From an uncultured delta proteobacterium (lineage in GTDB: Bacteria; Desulfobacterota; Desulfobulbia; Desulfobulbales; Desulfocapsaceae): a DNA stretch of 64,000 nt. Below the pieces are notes generated by a model. That model ran no database searches, had not been told where the DNA came from, and saw only the letters and a program-made list of their open reading frames with translations. The stretch is taken from NCBI GenBank assembly GCA_903875445.1, contig CAIQWD010000114.1, forward strand, positions 1-64,000, in the 5' to 3' direction. Shown piece by piece: positions 1-9,285 of this stretch; within the stretch, counting starts at the first letter, position 1, and the number at the start of each line of letters is the position of its first letter. Both the position numbers and the translations under genes were made by a program.

Positions 1-26
1 CCCTTAAAAGATTTTTCTTTTAAGGG
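1..26. repeat. Perfect inverted repeat at the left edge
   Basis: Ten-base arms CCCTTAAAAG (1-10) and CTTTTAAGGG (17-26) flank a six-base A/T loop. The arms are perfectly complementary. It lies just downstream of the NACHT fragment on the minus strand, so it could be that gene's terminator, or the end of a mobile or integrated segment cut by the window edge. No T-tract can be judged because the sequence stops here. Confidence 0.5.
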
Positions 27-109
27 GGCCGACAGAATTTTTTTATTTCTTTGTCAAGAAAATAATGATCCAACTGGCTAATATTTATTAATATTTCACA
101 TGCAATTTT

Positions 110-685
110 CTAACCGGATATTACTGCAAAAAAAGATGAGATTTCTTTTTTGATAAATCCTTTAGTAATTTTAACATCTCTTAGTGATATAAAAAACGGA
201 AACCTTTTTTCCCCACGAAATAAGTGACCTTGAGCCGCTAACAGCATTATATACTTCATTGTTGTTGTTTTACCTGAACCGGCTATTCCCAAGATAGCGA
301 CATCACTTTGTATTTCTTCAATTTTGCCGTTATCTAGTTTTACTCTTATAAAAGAACTCTCAATCACTTCTTCTATGGACACACCCTCTCGATGCTCAAG
401 GGGTTTAAGTAGTTCTTTTTTAACTAAATTGATATCTCTAAATTTTTCCCTTGCAATTTCACCAGTAAATCGTAATCGTACATGAAGAGAACTTATATGA
501 GAGGTCTTGTTTATTCCAAAAAGAGGTACTGTTCCAAATGTTTCGACAACCCATTTAGCATATTTCTTAGAACTATTATCTATCAGATTGTTGAAATTTT
601 TTTTAGTTTCTAACCCTTTATTAAAGGTATCATAAACAGATAGGAAAGCTCTCTCTATAATTTTCTCAAACCCTTTGTTAATCAT
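110..685 (-). pseudogene. NACHT-domain NTPase, N-terminal fragment
   Basis: The reading frame gives 191 residues, with a P-loop GIAGSGKT at 133-140 followed by a strand of the type FFISLRD (164-170), as in the first part of a NACHT or STAND NTPase. Family members usually run to 700-1000 residues, so the sensor half, the Walker B and the rest of the NTPase core are missing. After the TAG stop (110-112) the same frame stays open for 29 more codons (23-109) and still reads like protein, so the TAG may be a nonsense mutation. The DNA is markedly AT-rich. Such proteins are often antiphage (Avs-like) or conflict systems; that role is inferred. The start ATG at 683-685 is plausible. Confidence 0.6.
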
Positions 686-1608
686 TCAGAAATTACCCCT
701 AATTTGCGATCAATCTGCAGCAAATTGCTTTATTTTGTAGGATTATATTTTTTAAACGAGCCTGTTTCCAAGTTCAACAAGAAGTTATTGTCTAGTTTTC
801 GAGTTATCCCCATCGCCCACATGTACTAACAATCTAAAGCTGCTGATTATAGGCTGTGTTTAACTGGTTAACCCGCATATTTGAGTGCTATCTAGAAGCC
901 TGCTATCATCCAGCGATCGCTTTGCCTACCAATCTTCCTGCTTGTTGCACCGCTCGATCTTTATTTATCTGTCAAGGTGATATGCCCGCTGTCGTGAAAT
1001 CAAAACTCTTCGCAGCCGGTTTTCTGGGGCTTTTCAGAAATGCAAAGCCCGATGACCAGCATCTCGAAAAACCTAGCACCTAATTTCTTACCGCTCCACA
1101 GAATATTTTGCTAGGATAAATTTAAGATAAACTTGCGGTTGCGGCCATCAGAACTTTCGAATCCTACTGAAACCCTTGCGTGCTCAGGGTTTCAACAGAA
1201 TCGGAAAATTCGGGATGGATGTGTCTACGAAACCAGGCTGTCTCTTCCTCTTTACCATGAAACAACGGGGATCAATGTGATTTGGCGATGCATATCCACC
1301 CCAGTCACGAACACAATGTTGCGCTTCGATACAGCCGAGGAAAAAACAACTTCTTTCCGAGGTGCATACCGCAAGAGAAAGAAAAAATGGTTGCAGTGCC
1401 GACAAAAGTATACGAAAACAGGCAGAGCACAATCGGCCTGATATGCCATGGCAGCGTCCCCAGTCTGCATGCCTTTGCCAGTCGAAGAGCCGAGCATCAT
1501 AGTAGAAACCAGCAGGCGAAGACCTGTCGAGAAACGTTTCGGAGGCATTACGAAAGGGGCTTTTTCATCCATTTCGCTATGCTTCCTCATACCAATAAAG
1601 GAAGAACC
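686..1608. other. Long stretch without a convincing gene
   Basis: No frame on either strand shows a recognisable protein here. The first 150 bases are AT-rich like the NACHT fragment and the rest is nearer the chromosomal average, so a transfer boundary may lie around 850. A perfect 9-bp inverted repeat (TGAAACCCT 1168-1176, AGGGTTTCA 1186-1194) stands alone without a T-run. The frame of RNase PH stays open upstream to 1282, but that extension has no family similarity I recognise. Confidence 0.4.
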
Positions 1609-2301
1609 ATGAGAAACAACAACAGGCAGCCTGACTGTCTCAGGCCAATATCAATAGAACGTGGCGTGCAATACCAGGCCGATGCATCGGTCCTGATCCG
1701 TATGGGCAACACCCATGTGCTCTGCGGGGTGTCGATTGAAGAGAAGGTTCCCCCTTTCCTGCAGAATACCGGGCGCGGGTGGATCACCGCCGAATACGGC
1801 GTCCTGCCCTGCGCCACCAACAGTCGGTATCGCCGGGAGACCCAGGGGCAGTCGGGGCGTACCATGGAGATTCAGCGGCTGATCGGCCGAAGCCTGCGGA
1901 TGATGGTCGATTTGGCGACCATCGGCGAGCGAACCCTGCGCGTCGATTGCGATGTTATCAATGCCGACGGTGGCACCCGGACCGCCTCGATTACCGGCGG
2001 TGCCCTGGCGGTTCGCGACGCCCTTCAGAAACTGGTTGCCGACAAAAAGCTGGAAAAACTGCCGGAAATCCTGCCGGTCGCGGCCATCTCGGCGGGAATT
2101 GTCGACGGGACACCGCTCCTTGATCTCGATTATGCGGAGGATTCCGCCGCCGAGACCGATGCCAACTTCGTCATGGCCGGTGACGGTCGGTGGATAGAGA
2201 TCCAGGCCACCGCCGAAGACAGGCCCTTTAGCGATGAGGCCTATATGGTCATCACCACACTTGCGCGCCGGGGTATCGCCGAACTGTTCCGGCTCTGGTA
2301 G
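1609..2301 (+). CDS. rph: Ribonuclease PH
   Basis: Phosphate-dependent 3' exoribonuclease that trims the 3' tails of tRNA precursors. The 230 residues match the usual length of about 238. Family blocks seen in order are [13 protein letters not shown], a [15 protein letters not shown]-type arginine-rich segment, [19 protein letters not shown] and [12 protein letters not shown] chose the ATG at 1609 because AAGGAAG lies just upstream and the protein then begins with the typical RPISIERG stretch, although the frame is open further upstream. The usual neighbour (nucleoside triphosphate pyrophosphatase) is absent; the next gene is unrelated. Confidence 0.93.
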   Translation: MRNNNRQPDCLRPISIERGVQYQADASVLIRMGNTHVLCGVSIEEKVPPFLQNTGRGWITAEYGVLPCATNSRYRRETQGQSGRTMEIQRLIGRSLRMMVDLATIGERTLRVDCDVINADGGTRTASITGGALAVRDALQKLVADKKLEKLPEILPVAAISAGIVDGTPLLDLDYAEDSAAETDANFVMAGDGRWIEIQATAEDRPFSDEAYMVITTLARRGIAELFRLW

Positions 2302-2467
2302 GGAAAAGGTCGGCGATTCCCAGGCATTGAATCTCCTTGTGTTCGTGGCAATCCTTTACCATTCTCCCTCTGTTGTTCCTCTGTCAGTTATGGCGTCGGC
2401 GCTAAAAGAGTTGCGAAAGTTACCTTGAAAGGGTAGTTTTGAGGCATATGGATCATATGGCTCTTCG

Positions 2468-4714
2468 TTGAAAAGCGCCTTTCTTTTAGCAACCTTGAAG
2501 CAAACAAGTACTTATCACCACACCTTGCCAAAACCTCAAGCTATAACTCATTATCACAGCTCACCTTGGCATGACTTATCTCTAGCATCTGTCGATGCAG
2601 GCCAGGTCGCAGATGTTGTCCTGTGCGTTGCTCGCCTTTTTCAAAAAGGAGCAATCGTCCAAATCTCCCTTAATAGCTCTCATGTGCTGTTTAAAAGCGG
2701 CAAGGGGCACACGTATGAAGTACATTTTTTACGTGGAGGGAGAACGCTTAAGAGACGATTTACCGTGTATCGGTTGGGTGGCCTTCACTCGAAAAGTGTA
2801 TGCTATCAAGTGACTGATCCGAAAGGAAAATACATGGTCGTTAAAATTCCGCCTCAGCCGATAACCGATATTATTGCCTATTTGCTGGCTGTTGCCCATG
2901 AACGGCAGCTCGCCCAAAAAATAATTGAGTTAGGAATTAAAGTTGTAGTTCCCTGTGTCAGCTCGGTGATGAAGCATCTTCACAAATTGGATGCTACAAA
3001 AAAAATGTCACTTTGTGAAATGGAAGATGCCTATTTGGCTGTGTTACAGCTTTCCGGAAATCAGTATGCCGATCAATTCAGAATTAAAGGCAACTATGTG
3101 TTTTTTATGGAATATCTTGACGATCCATTCTTAGGAAAGGTGGTTCGAGAATTTTACAACAAAGAAATGCTGATCAACCTAAAAAGAGAATATTTCGAAA
3201 AGGACCTTATCCTCTTACATAAACATGATAAAATTGGTTTATTATATAAATACAAGCATATTGGAACCGTAAAATATCTTGACGAAACATTTAATGAGTT
3301 ACAACAAACCTTTAAAAGTTTTTCTAGAAAAGTTGATTCTATATCGAATTCATATTCAACATCGCTTGGTATGTGGAAAAAAAAGGATTGGTTTGTTAAC
3401 AGCAGTCTTGGAAAGTCGATCGATGAATCCTCATTTTTTGAACATGGGGACTTTGATAATGATGACAAAGCCTTGATTGTTAAGAGACTGAACACCTTAC
3501 TTAAGCAAACAGCTGAGAGTTCCAAAATAAAACGCTATTTAGATATCCTTGATCAGGAAGCACATTGGACTGCCTTTAAATATGGTTCCGGCAAGATGAA
3601 AATGATCGGCAACAACTTGCTGATGTTATTGGTTTTACTTGAATCAATGGGCTTAATTCTCAGGGATTTAAAAGTCGATAATCTTTTTATTGCCGATGAT
3701 GAAGATATGGAATTAGGGGTAATTGATTTAGAAACAGGTGGATATATCGGTTCAGGAAAAATTGAAGGCATTGTTCCTGCGGGAATGCCAAGCAATATGA
3801 CCATATCCAATCTGTTATTTGTCAATCAATTACAACGAATCTACGGAGAGGAAAATCTCAGCACCATTTTACATATGCAAGATTGGTATGCCACGATTTC
3901 CATGATGTATGAAACGACTATCGGCTCGATTTTGTTTGATGATGCCCGCAACTATATTATACTCGTTAATCGGGAAATTGATGCAAGATTAGCGATAAAT
4001 CATAGTGATTTCGTTCGCAAAAACCCCGGCGTGAGAATCACTCCGGACATGATAGAAAGCTTTTTTTCTCTTTCCGACGAAGAAATCAAAGGCCGTACAT
4101 GGCAGTTCTGGACTTTGGCCCAGCAGAATTTACAACGAAAGTGTTTGCAACATAAGACAAAATTAACAGAAATTGAATATGAGTTACCCCCTGAGCTAAA
4201 AAGAAAATTTACAAATGACATAGAAGAAGAACTTCAACAAATCCAAGACAAATATCGTAGCTATAAACTGACTACTGCATCCATCGATTACTTAAATAAT
4301 CCAACTACCACAATTACTGTTCTGCAAAACAATTTGGCGTTAAAAGAACTATTATTTGTTGTGAAAAAGAATCATCGAACAACCAAGAATAAGATAAATG
4401 TAAAATTGGAACAGGAGATTGATATTTACAAAGACTGCATTACGCAAAAACAAAAGGAAGAGGAACTCCTAGCGAAGAAAAACCTACTGAATCAAGAACA
4501 CATTTCGGCGTTTGATTTATTGCCGATTATGTTGCACTTTATTACTAAAGTGATGTGCCAAGATGAATGGTGCCAGTACAGACCTGAAGCTGTGGCCACA
4601 TCCATCGGGAGAAAATATACAAAAAGCCTGTCAAACATTGCTTCTGAAGACTGGAAATCAACAATTTTCACACACAAAGATGCGTTAGCCCCCAAAAGCA
4701 AATACAAGAATTAG
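2468..4714 (+). CDS. Protein-kinase-like protein of unknown role
   Basis: A 748-residue protein with kinase-fold signatures: MVVKIPP, with K126 as candidate ATP-binding lysine; catalytic loop RDLKVDN at 399-405, with D400 as candidate base; and VIDLE with D420 in place of the DFG aspartate. About 270 residues separate the lysine from the catalytic loop, far more than in a canonical kinase, so a large insert or unusual lobe is present. The C-terminal 250 residues are charged and probably helical. There is no signal peptide or clear membrane segment. The start is TTG at 2468; the frame closes at 2426 and no ATG lies between. The AT-rich composition contrasts with rph and dsdA on either side, which suggests horizontal acquisition. 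Substrate and function are unknown. Confidence 0.6.
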   Translation: MKSAFLLATLKQTSTYHHTLPKPQAITHYHSSPWHDLSLASVDAGQVADVVLCVARLFQKGAIVQISLNSSHVLFKSGKGHTYEVHFLRGGRTLKRRFTVYRLGGLHSKSVCYQVTDPKGKYMVVKIPPQPITDIIAYLLAVAHERQLAQKIIELGIKVVVPCVSSVMKHLHKLDATKKMSLCEMEDAYLAVLQLSGNQYADQFRIKGNYVFFMEYLDDPFLGKVVREFYNKEMLINLKREYFEKDLILLHKHDKIGLLYKYKHIGTVKYLDETFNELQQTFKSFSRKVDSISNSYSTSLGMWKKKDWFVNSSLGKSIDESSFFEHGDFDNDDKALIVKRLNTLLKQTAESSKIKRYLDILDQEAHWTAFKYGSGKMKMIGNNLLMLLVLLESMGLILRDLKVDNLFIADDEDMELGVIDLETGGYIGSGKIEGIVPAGMPSNMTISNLLFVNQLQRIYGEENLSTILHMQDWYATISMMYETTIGSILFDDARNYIILVNREIDARLAINHSDFVRKNPGVRITPDMIESFFSLSDEEIKGRTWQFWTLAQQNLQRKCLQHKTKLTEIEYELPPELKRKFTNDIEEELQQIQDKYRSYKLTTASIDYLNNPTTTITVLQNNLALKELLFVVKKNHRTTKNKINVKLEQEIDIYKDCITQKQKEEELLAKKNLLNQEHISAFDLLPIMLHFITKVMCQDEWCQYRPEAVATSIGRKYTKSLSNIASEDWKSTIFTHKDALAPKSKYKN

Positions 4715-4757
4715 TGGGCAAGCCATCGTACAACAATAAATTATCCGTTTCTATGTT

Positions 4758-6092
4758 ATGAACGGTCTGACCATAAACAAGTGGTGCCTGCGTTACCCAG
4801 TCCTCACCGAACTCATGGCCTACCGCGAAACCATCTGGTTCAATCCGGCAACCGAAGAGGCCCGGGCCGCCCTGGCCAAGACCGGCCTCGGCCAAGGCGA
4901 TATCGATGCCGCCGCCGACCGGCTCGAACGCTTCCGGCCTTTTATTGCCACCGCCTTCCCGGAAACCTTGGCCGAGGGCGGGTTGATCGAATCGCCCCTG
5001 CTGCCGATCCCCCACATGCAGGCGGCACTTGAAAAGAAGTTCAGACTGCAATTGCCCGGTCGCTTGCTGTTAAAATGTGACAATCTCCTGCCTATTTCCG
5101 GCTCGATCAAGGCCCGGGGCGGCATCTACGAGGTGCTCAAATACGCCGAGGAGATCGCTCTTGCAAGTGGTCTTGTGCACGGAGAAGAAGACTATTCGGT
5201 TCTGGCCGACGACAAGGCAAGGGCGGTCTTTGCCAGCTACCGGATTGCCGTCGGCTCAACCGGCAACCTGGGTCTTTCCATCGGTATCATCGGCGCCCGC
5301 TTTGGTTTTAAGGTCACCGTCCATATGTCCGCCGAGGCCCGGAAATGGAAAAAGGAGCTGCTGCGCAGCCACGGCGTCGAGGTGGTCGAACACCAGGGCG
5401 ACTACAGCCAGGCAGTGGCGGAGGGGCGAAAGCAGGCGGCAAACGACCCGCAATGCCACTTCGTCGATGATGAAAACTCCACCGATCTCTTCCTCGGCTA
5501 TGCGGTGGCGGCAGGGCGACTGCAGCGCCAACTCGCCGACCTGGCCATCCCGGTCGATGGCGATCATCCGCTCTTAGTCTATCTGCCCTGCGGCGTAGGC
5601 GGCGGCCCCGGCGGCATCACCTTCGGCCTAAAACATATCTTCGGCAATAACGTCCACTGTTTTTTTGCCGAACCGACCCACGCGCCCTGTATGCTCCTCG
5701 GCCTCTGCACCGGCCTGCACGACGCGGTCTCAATCAGAGATTTCGGTCTGAACAACGAGACCGCCGCCGACGGCCTGGCGGTCAGCCGTCCGTCCGGCTT
5801 TATCGGCAAGATCATGGCCCCGCTGATCGACGGGGTATTCACCGTCAGCGATGAGGAGATGTTTCGCCTGTTGTCGCTGCTTGCCGACAGTGAAGAAATC
5901 CGCATGGAACCGTCGGCTTTGGCCGGGATGGCAGGCCCTGTGCGAATACAACAGGCAACTGCGTATCAACAGGAGAAAGGATTACAAACCATGGGCAATA
6001 CCACCCATATTATCTGGGGTACAGGAGGTCGGATGGTGCCGGAAGTGGAAATGATCGGCTATTACCGGCGGGGCAAAGAACTTGCAGGTTAA
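4758..6092 (+). CDS. dsdA: D-serine dehydratase (D-serine ammonia-lyase)
   Basis: PLP enzyme converting D-serine to pyruvate and ammonia. The 444 residues agree with the 442 of E. coli DsdA. The Schiff-base lysine is K118 in the motif SGSIKARGG, followed by the substrate and phosphate-binding segment GSTGNLG and the glycine-rich CGVGGGPGG. It is GC-rich compared with the kinase-like gene 43 bp upstream. No dsdX transporter or dsdC regulator is adjacent, so it appears to stand alone, possibly as a detoxification or amino-acid catabolic enzyme. Confidence 0.93.
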   Translation: MNGLTINKWCLRYPVLTELMAYRETIWFNPATEEARAALAKTGLGQGDIDAAADRLERFRPFIATAFPETLAEGGLIESPLLPIPHMQAALEKKFRLQLPGRLLLKCDNLLPISGSIKARGGIYEVLKYAEEIALASGLVHGEEDYSVLADDKARAVFASYRIAVGSTGNLGLSIGIIGARFGFKVTVHMSAEARKWKKELLRSHGVEVVEHQGDYSQAVAEGRKQAANDPQCHFVDDENSTDLFLGYAVAAGRLQRQLADLAIPVDGDHPLLVYLPCGVGGGPGGITFGLKHIFGNNVHCFFAEPTHAPCMLLGLCTGLHDAVSIRDFGLNNETAADGLAVSRPSGFIGKIMAPLIDGVFTVSDEEMFRLLSLLADSEEIRMEPSALAGMAGPVRIQQATAYQQEKGLQTMGNTTHIIWGTGGRMVPEVEMIGYYRRGKELAG

Positions 6093-6183
6093 GCAAATTT
6101 GACAAGCCACAAGCAGCCGAAAAACTCCCCTCTCACCCTGTATTACTCTCCGACTCCCATCCCTGTGAATCAGAAGAAACAAA

Positions 6184-7836
6184 ATGAAATCCAACCATTT
6201 GCGAAGGCTATTTTCCTCTCTGTTCCTCATTTCTCTCCTGTTGCAGAGCCCTGTGTCGTCTGCTTCAGAAAATGTGAAAATTGGTATATTGGCACAACGA
6301 GGGATAGAGATAACGCAAAAGAAATGGAAACACCTGGCTGATTATTTGAATAATGAAATCCCCGAATACCGTTTTTCAATAGAGCCGCTCCGTTTCGATG
6401 AAGTTTCAAATGCGGTCGCCACCAAAGCAGTGGATTTTCTTTTCGTTAATTCCGGGATGTATATTGAGCTGGAATACCACTTTGGACTTCGACCCATTGC
6501 AACTGTGTGTGCAAAACTTGGCAATAAAGGGACTTCGCTGTTTGCCGGATTGATCATTACCCGTGCCGATCGCAGTGATATGCGCACTTTTCAGGACCTG
6601 CGAGGCAAAACCTTTATGGCGGTAGACAGGGATTCTCTCGGCGGATGGCTTATGGCCAAGCGTGAGCTTGAACTCAGTGGCATTAATACAGAGAGTGATT
6701 TCAAATCCTTCAGTTTTGCCGGAACCCACGATGGTGTCGTCAATGCCGTTCTCAACGGCGATGTCGATGCCGGGACAATTCGTTCGGATACCCTTGAGCA
6801 GATGGCTAAAGATCATCTGCTCGATATAAGCAAGCTGCGTATCATCCATGGAGAGAGGATCCATTTTCACTTTGACATTGGTGAGGAGGATTTTCCCTTT
6901 CCCCATAGTACCGATATTTATCCTGAATGGCCCATGGCAAAACTTGCCAACACCTCGGATATGCTTGCCAGAAAGGTAGCAATAGCCCTGCTGAAAATGT
7001 CTGAGGATACTGAGGCCGCAAAATTAATTGGAATTGTAGGATGGGACATCGCTCGCAATTACCAATCTGTCCATGAGTTGTATCGGGAACTTCGTATCGG
7101 CCCATATCGTCAAATTGATAATTTGCGAATTAGTGACGTTTGGCAGCGCTATTGGCCGACCATTGTCTCCGTTGCTCTTTTTTTGGGGATCCTGTGTGTT
7201 TTGCTGTTTTTCCTGGTTCATCTGCGATTGAGGTTAATGAAGGCAAACCAGGCCATAACCCGTATTGCCATGTATGATCCTCTGACCCATCTGCCGAATC
7301 GGCGATTATTTAAAATTCTCGCCGAGAATGCTTTCGCCCAGGCTCGCAGAGAAGGATGGAAAGCCTATTTGTTACTCATTGATTTAGATGGTTTTAAAAT
7401 CATCAACGATACCTATGGCCACGAATCGGGAGATGAAGTGCTGCAGCAGGTAAGTCGACGACTGCGGGTTGTTTTTCCTTGTCAGGAAACCATTGAAAGT
7501 CCCCCCTCCTCCACAAAGCCAAAAAGGTCTGAGGGATTATTCAGAGCAGAGGATCTCATTGCCCGTCATGGTGGGGATGAATTTCTCAGTATGCTCATTC
7601 ATGTGAAAGAACTTGCCGACGTCAAATCCATTGCCCAACGGGTCGTAGATACGGTTCAGCAACCTATCGAACTGGGAGATAAACAGGTGGCTGTCGGAGC
7701 CAGTATCGGTATCGCTGCTTTTCCGGAGGATGGGGAGAATCTCGATGAGTTGATAAAAAACGCTGATAGGGCTATGTACGAAGTGAAACGTTCAGGAAAG
7801 GGAACATATAGGTTATATCGTCAACCTCTCGGTTGA
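6184..7836 (+). CDS. PhnD-type periplasmic sensor diguanylate cyclase
   Basis: A 550-residue membrane sensor. An N-terminal signal peptide (about 1-27) leads into a periplasmic phosphonate-binding-like domain (about 30-300). One transmembrane helix lies near 323-345, and a GGDEF domain occupies about 370-545. The active-site motif is intact, HGGDEF with GGDEF at 463-467, and the inhibitory I-site RxxD is present at 454-457, five residues before it. The enzyme should make c-di-GMP in response to a periplasmic ligand and be subject to product inhibition. A Pro/Ser-rich insert of about 25 residues precedes the I-site. The ligand is unknown. The gene is monocistronic between dsdA and the TPR gene. 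Confidence 0.88.
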   Translation: MKSNHLRRLFSSLFLISLLLQSPVSSASENVKIGILAQRGIEITQKKWKHLADYLNNEIPEYRFSIEPLRFDEVSNAVATKAVDFLFVNSGMYIELEYHFGLRPIATVCAKLGNKGTSLFAGLIITRADRSDMRTFQDLRGKTFMAVDRDSLGGWLMAKRELELSGINTESDFKSFSFAGTHDGVVNAVLNGDVDAGTIRSDTLEQMAKDHLLDISKLRIIHGERIHFHFDIGEEDFPFPHSTDIYPEWPMAKLANTSDMLARKVAIALLKMSEDTEAAKLIGIVGWDIARNYQSVHELYRELRIGPYRQIDNLRISDVWQRYWPTIVSVALFLGILCVLLFFLVHLRLRLMKANQAITRIAMYDPLTHLPNRRLFKILAENAFAQARREGWKAYLLLIDLDGFKIINDTYGHESGDEVLQQVSRRLRVVFPCQETIESPPSSTKPKRSEGLFRAEDLIARHGGDEFLSMLIHVKELADVKSIAQRVVDTVQQPIELGDKQVAVGASIGIAAFPEDGENLDELIKNADRAMYEVKRSGKGTYRLYRQPLG

Positions 7837-7840
7837 AAGA

Positions 7841-7918
7841 TCAATCGCCCCATTCCCGTTCCTCATCAGGGCCGACCCAGGCGGTGGCGCTGCGGTCTTT
7901 TGTCGATTTCCTGAGCAT
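7841..7918 (-). CDS. Possible 25-residue small ORF
   Basis: Minus-strand frame beginning MLRKSTKDRSATAWVGPDEE and ending REWGD. The same frame stays open a further 30 codons upstream to a possible TTG. The composition is protein-like and acidic at the C-terminus, but there is no strong ribosome-binding site and I do not recognise the family. It could be the tail of a lost gene convergent with the cyclase gene. Confidence 0.22.
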   Translation of the reverse strand: MLRKSTKDRSATAWVGPDEEREWGD

Positions 7919-8058
7919 AGTGAGAGAACTTGACTTTTCGAAGAATCTGAAAAACCCGCGCTTGAACAATTCCAATTTGCAATTAGCTGTCAAGAAGATA
8001 TAGGATTAAATATCTCTCAACAACCTCACAGATCCAAGCAAACCAGCAGGAGTGAACT

Positions 8059-9285
8059 GTGTTAAGCCTCGTTTTTATTTTTTCCGTCTCGATATTTTCT
8101 CATCGGTATAGGTTGCCGAATACCGTAAGAACAAACCTGCCGGCGAGGGCTGTAAGTATTTTCATCCTCCTTGCCATGCTCTTTCTTCCCCCAAGCTATG
8201 CAACCGCCGCAACCAAGATCTTCGACCATACCGTCGATCAACCCTTTTCAGGCAGCCAGTCGCCGGATGATGCCTATATGGCCGCTATCACCCGGGCAAA
8301 ATTCGAGGTTCTCGAATTGGCAGGGACCTATCTCGAAAGTCTCAGCGTGGTCGAAAACGCCATCCTTACCAAGGACGAGGTGACGGCCCTCGCCGGAGGG
8401 GTGTTGACCACGGAGGTGGTAAAAAAAGAAAACTATGCAACCGACAAGACCTTCGGGATACACCTCTCCACCCGGATAGAGGTGAATACCGACAGCCTCC
8501 ACCAGCGCATGAACAAATTACTCCAGGATCGCACCCTGCTCCACAAATACAATGAGATACAGCAGCGCGAGCAAGAACTCCTGGCACGAATCAAGCAGTT
8601 GGAAGAGGCCTCCCACAATCCCGATGCCGCCTCCCGCCCGGAGAATTTCAGCAACGAATTTTCGGCAATAAGTGCCGCCCTCACCGCCAGCCAGTGGATC
8701 GAAAAAGCCATTGCCCTGTGGAGCAACGGCCGGTTCGGCAATCCCTCCAAGGCGATCGGCTATCTTAACCAGGCCATAGCCCTGGACGGTAAGAACCCCA
8801 GGACCTTCAACAGCCGTGCCGTGGCCTATCTCAACATCGGAAAATTGAACGAAGCGGAAAAAGATCTTAACGCTGCCCTTAAACAAAATCCCTCTTTTGC
8901 CGACGCCCACAATAATATGGGCAGCCTGCATTATCGCCGGGGCGACTATAAAAAGGCCATTGCCTCGTACACCCTGGCCCTGAAAACCCAACCCGATTAT
9001 GTCGAGGCTATTCTCAATCGCGGCATGGCTTCCCGCAGACTCTTCAACTTCGAAGACGCCTTCGAAGATTTCCGCCGGGCCATGCTCCTTGCACCTACGG
9101 CCTTTAACAAAAGCAACGATGCCGGTTCGCTAGTGGAACTGAACGATATTGACAGGATGTGCGACAAATCCCGAACCGCCTGCCGCATGGGTCTTTGTCG
9201 CTCTCTTGACTTTCTCAGACAGCGCGGTTTTTGTCTCCAGGAAAAAACATATACAATAGAGATACATGAAATGGTGGTTTTATGA
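8059..9285 (+). CDS. Exported tetratricopeptide-repeat protein
   Basis: 408 residues starting with GTG behind AGGAG. A hydrophobic segment near 30-50 ending in an AxA-like site suggests export, or an N-terminal anchor. Residues 55-170 form a conserved-looking alpha/beta region of unknown fold. A short coiled coil (about 160-185) follows, then three or four TPR units from about 215 (AIGYLNQAIALDGKNP, AEKDLNAALKQNPSFADAHN, KAIASYTLALKTQPDYVEAI). The extreme C-terminus is cysteine-rich. The stop overlaps the start of the substrate-binding protein gene by four bases, so the two are co-translated and probably act together as periplasmic components. Confidence 0.75.
   Translation: MLSLVFIFSVSIFSHRYRLPNTVRTNLPARAVSIFILLAMLFLPPSYATAATKIFDHTVDQPFSGSQSPDDAYMAAITRAKFEVLELAGTYLESLSVVENAILTKDEVTALAGGVLTTEVVKKENYATDKTFGIHLSTRIEVNTDSLHQRMNKLLQDRTLLHKYNEIQQREQELLARIKQLEEASHNPDAASRPENFSNEFSAISAALTASQWIEKAIALWSNGRFGNPSKAIGYLNQAIALDGKNPRTFNSRAVAYLNIGKLNEAEKDLNAALKQNPSFADAHNNMGSLHYRRGDYKKAIASYTLALKTQPDYVEAILNRGMASRRLFNFEDAFEDFRRAMLLAPTAFNKSNDAGSLVELNDIDRMCDKSRTACRMGLCRSLDFLRQRGFCLQEKTYTIEIHEMVVL

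Noticed and set aside
1150-1200. TTCGAATCC-like text and a 9-bp inverted repeat resembling a tRNA end or attachment site
   Set aside because: No cloverleaf can be drawn, no CCA end is present, and there is no integrase gene nearby.
1282-1608. N-terminal extension of RNase PH in frame
   Set aside because: The extra 109 residues have no family similarity and the start at 1609 has a good ribosome-binding site and the normal family beginning.
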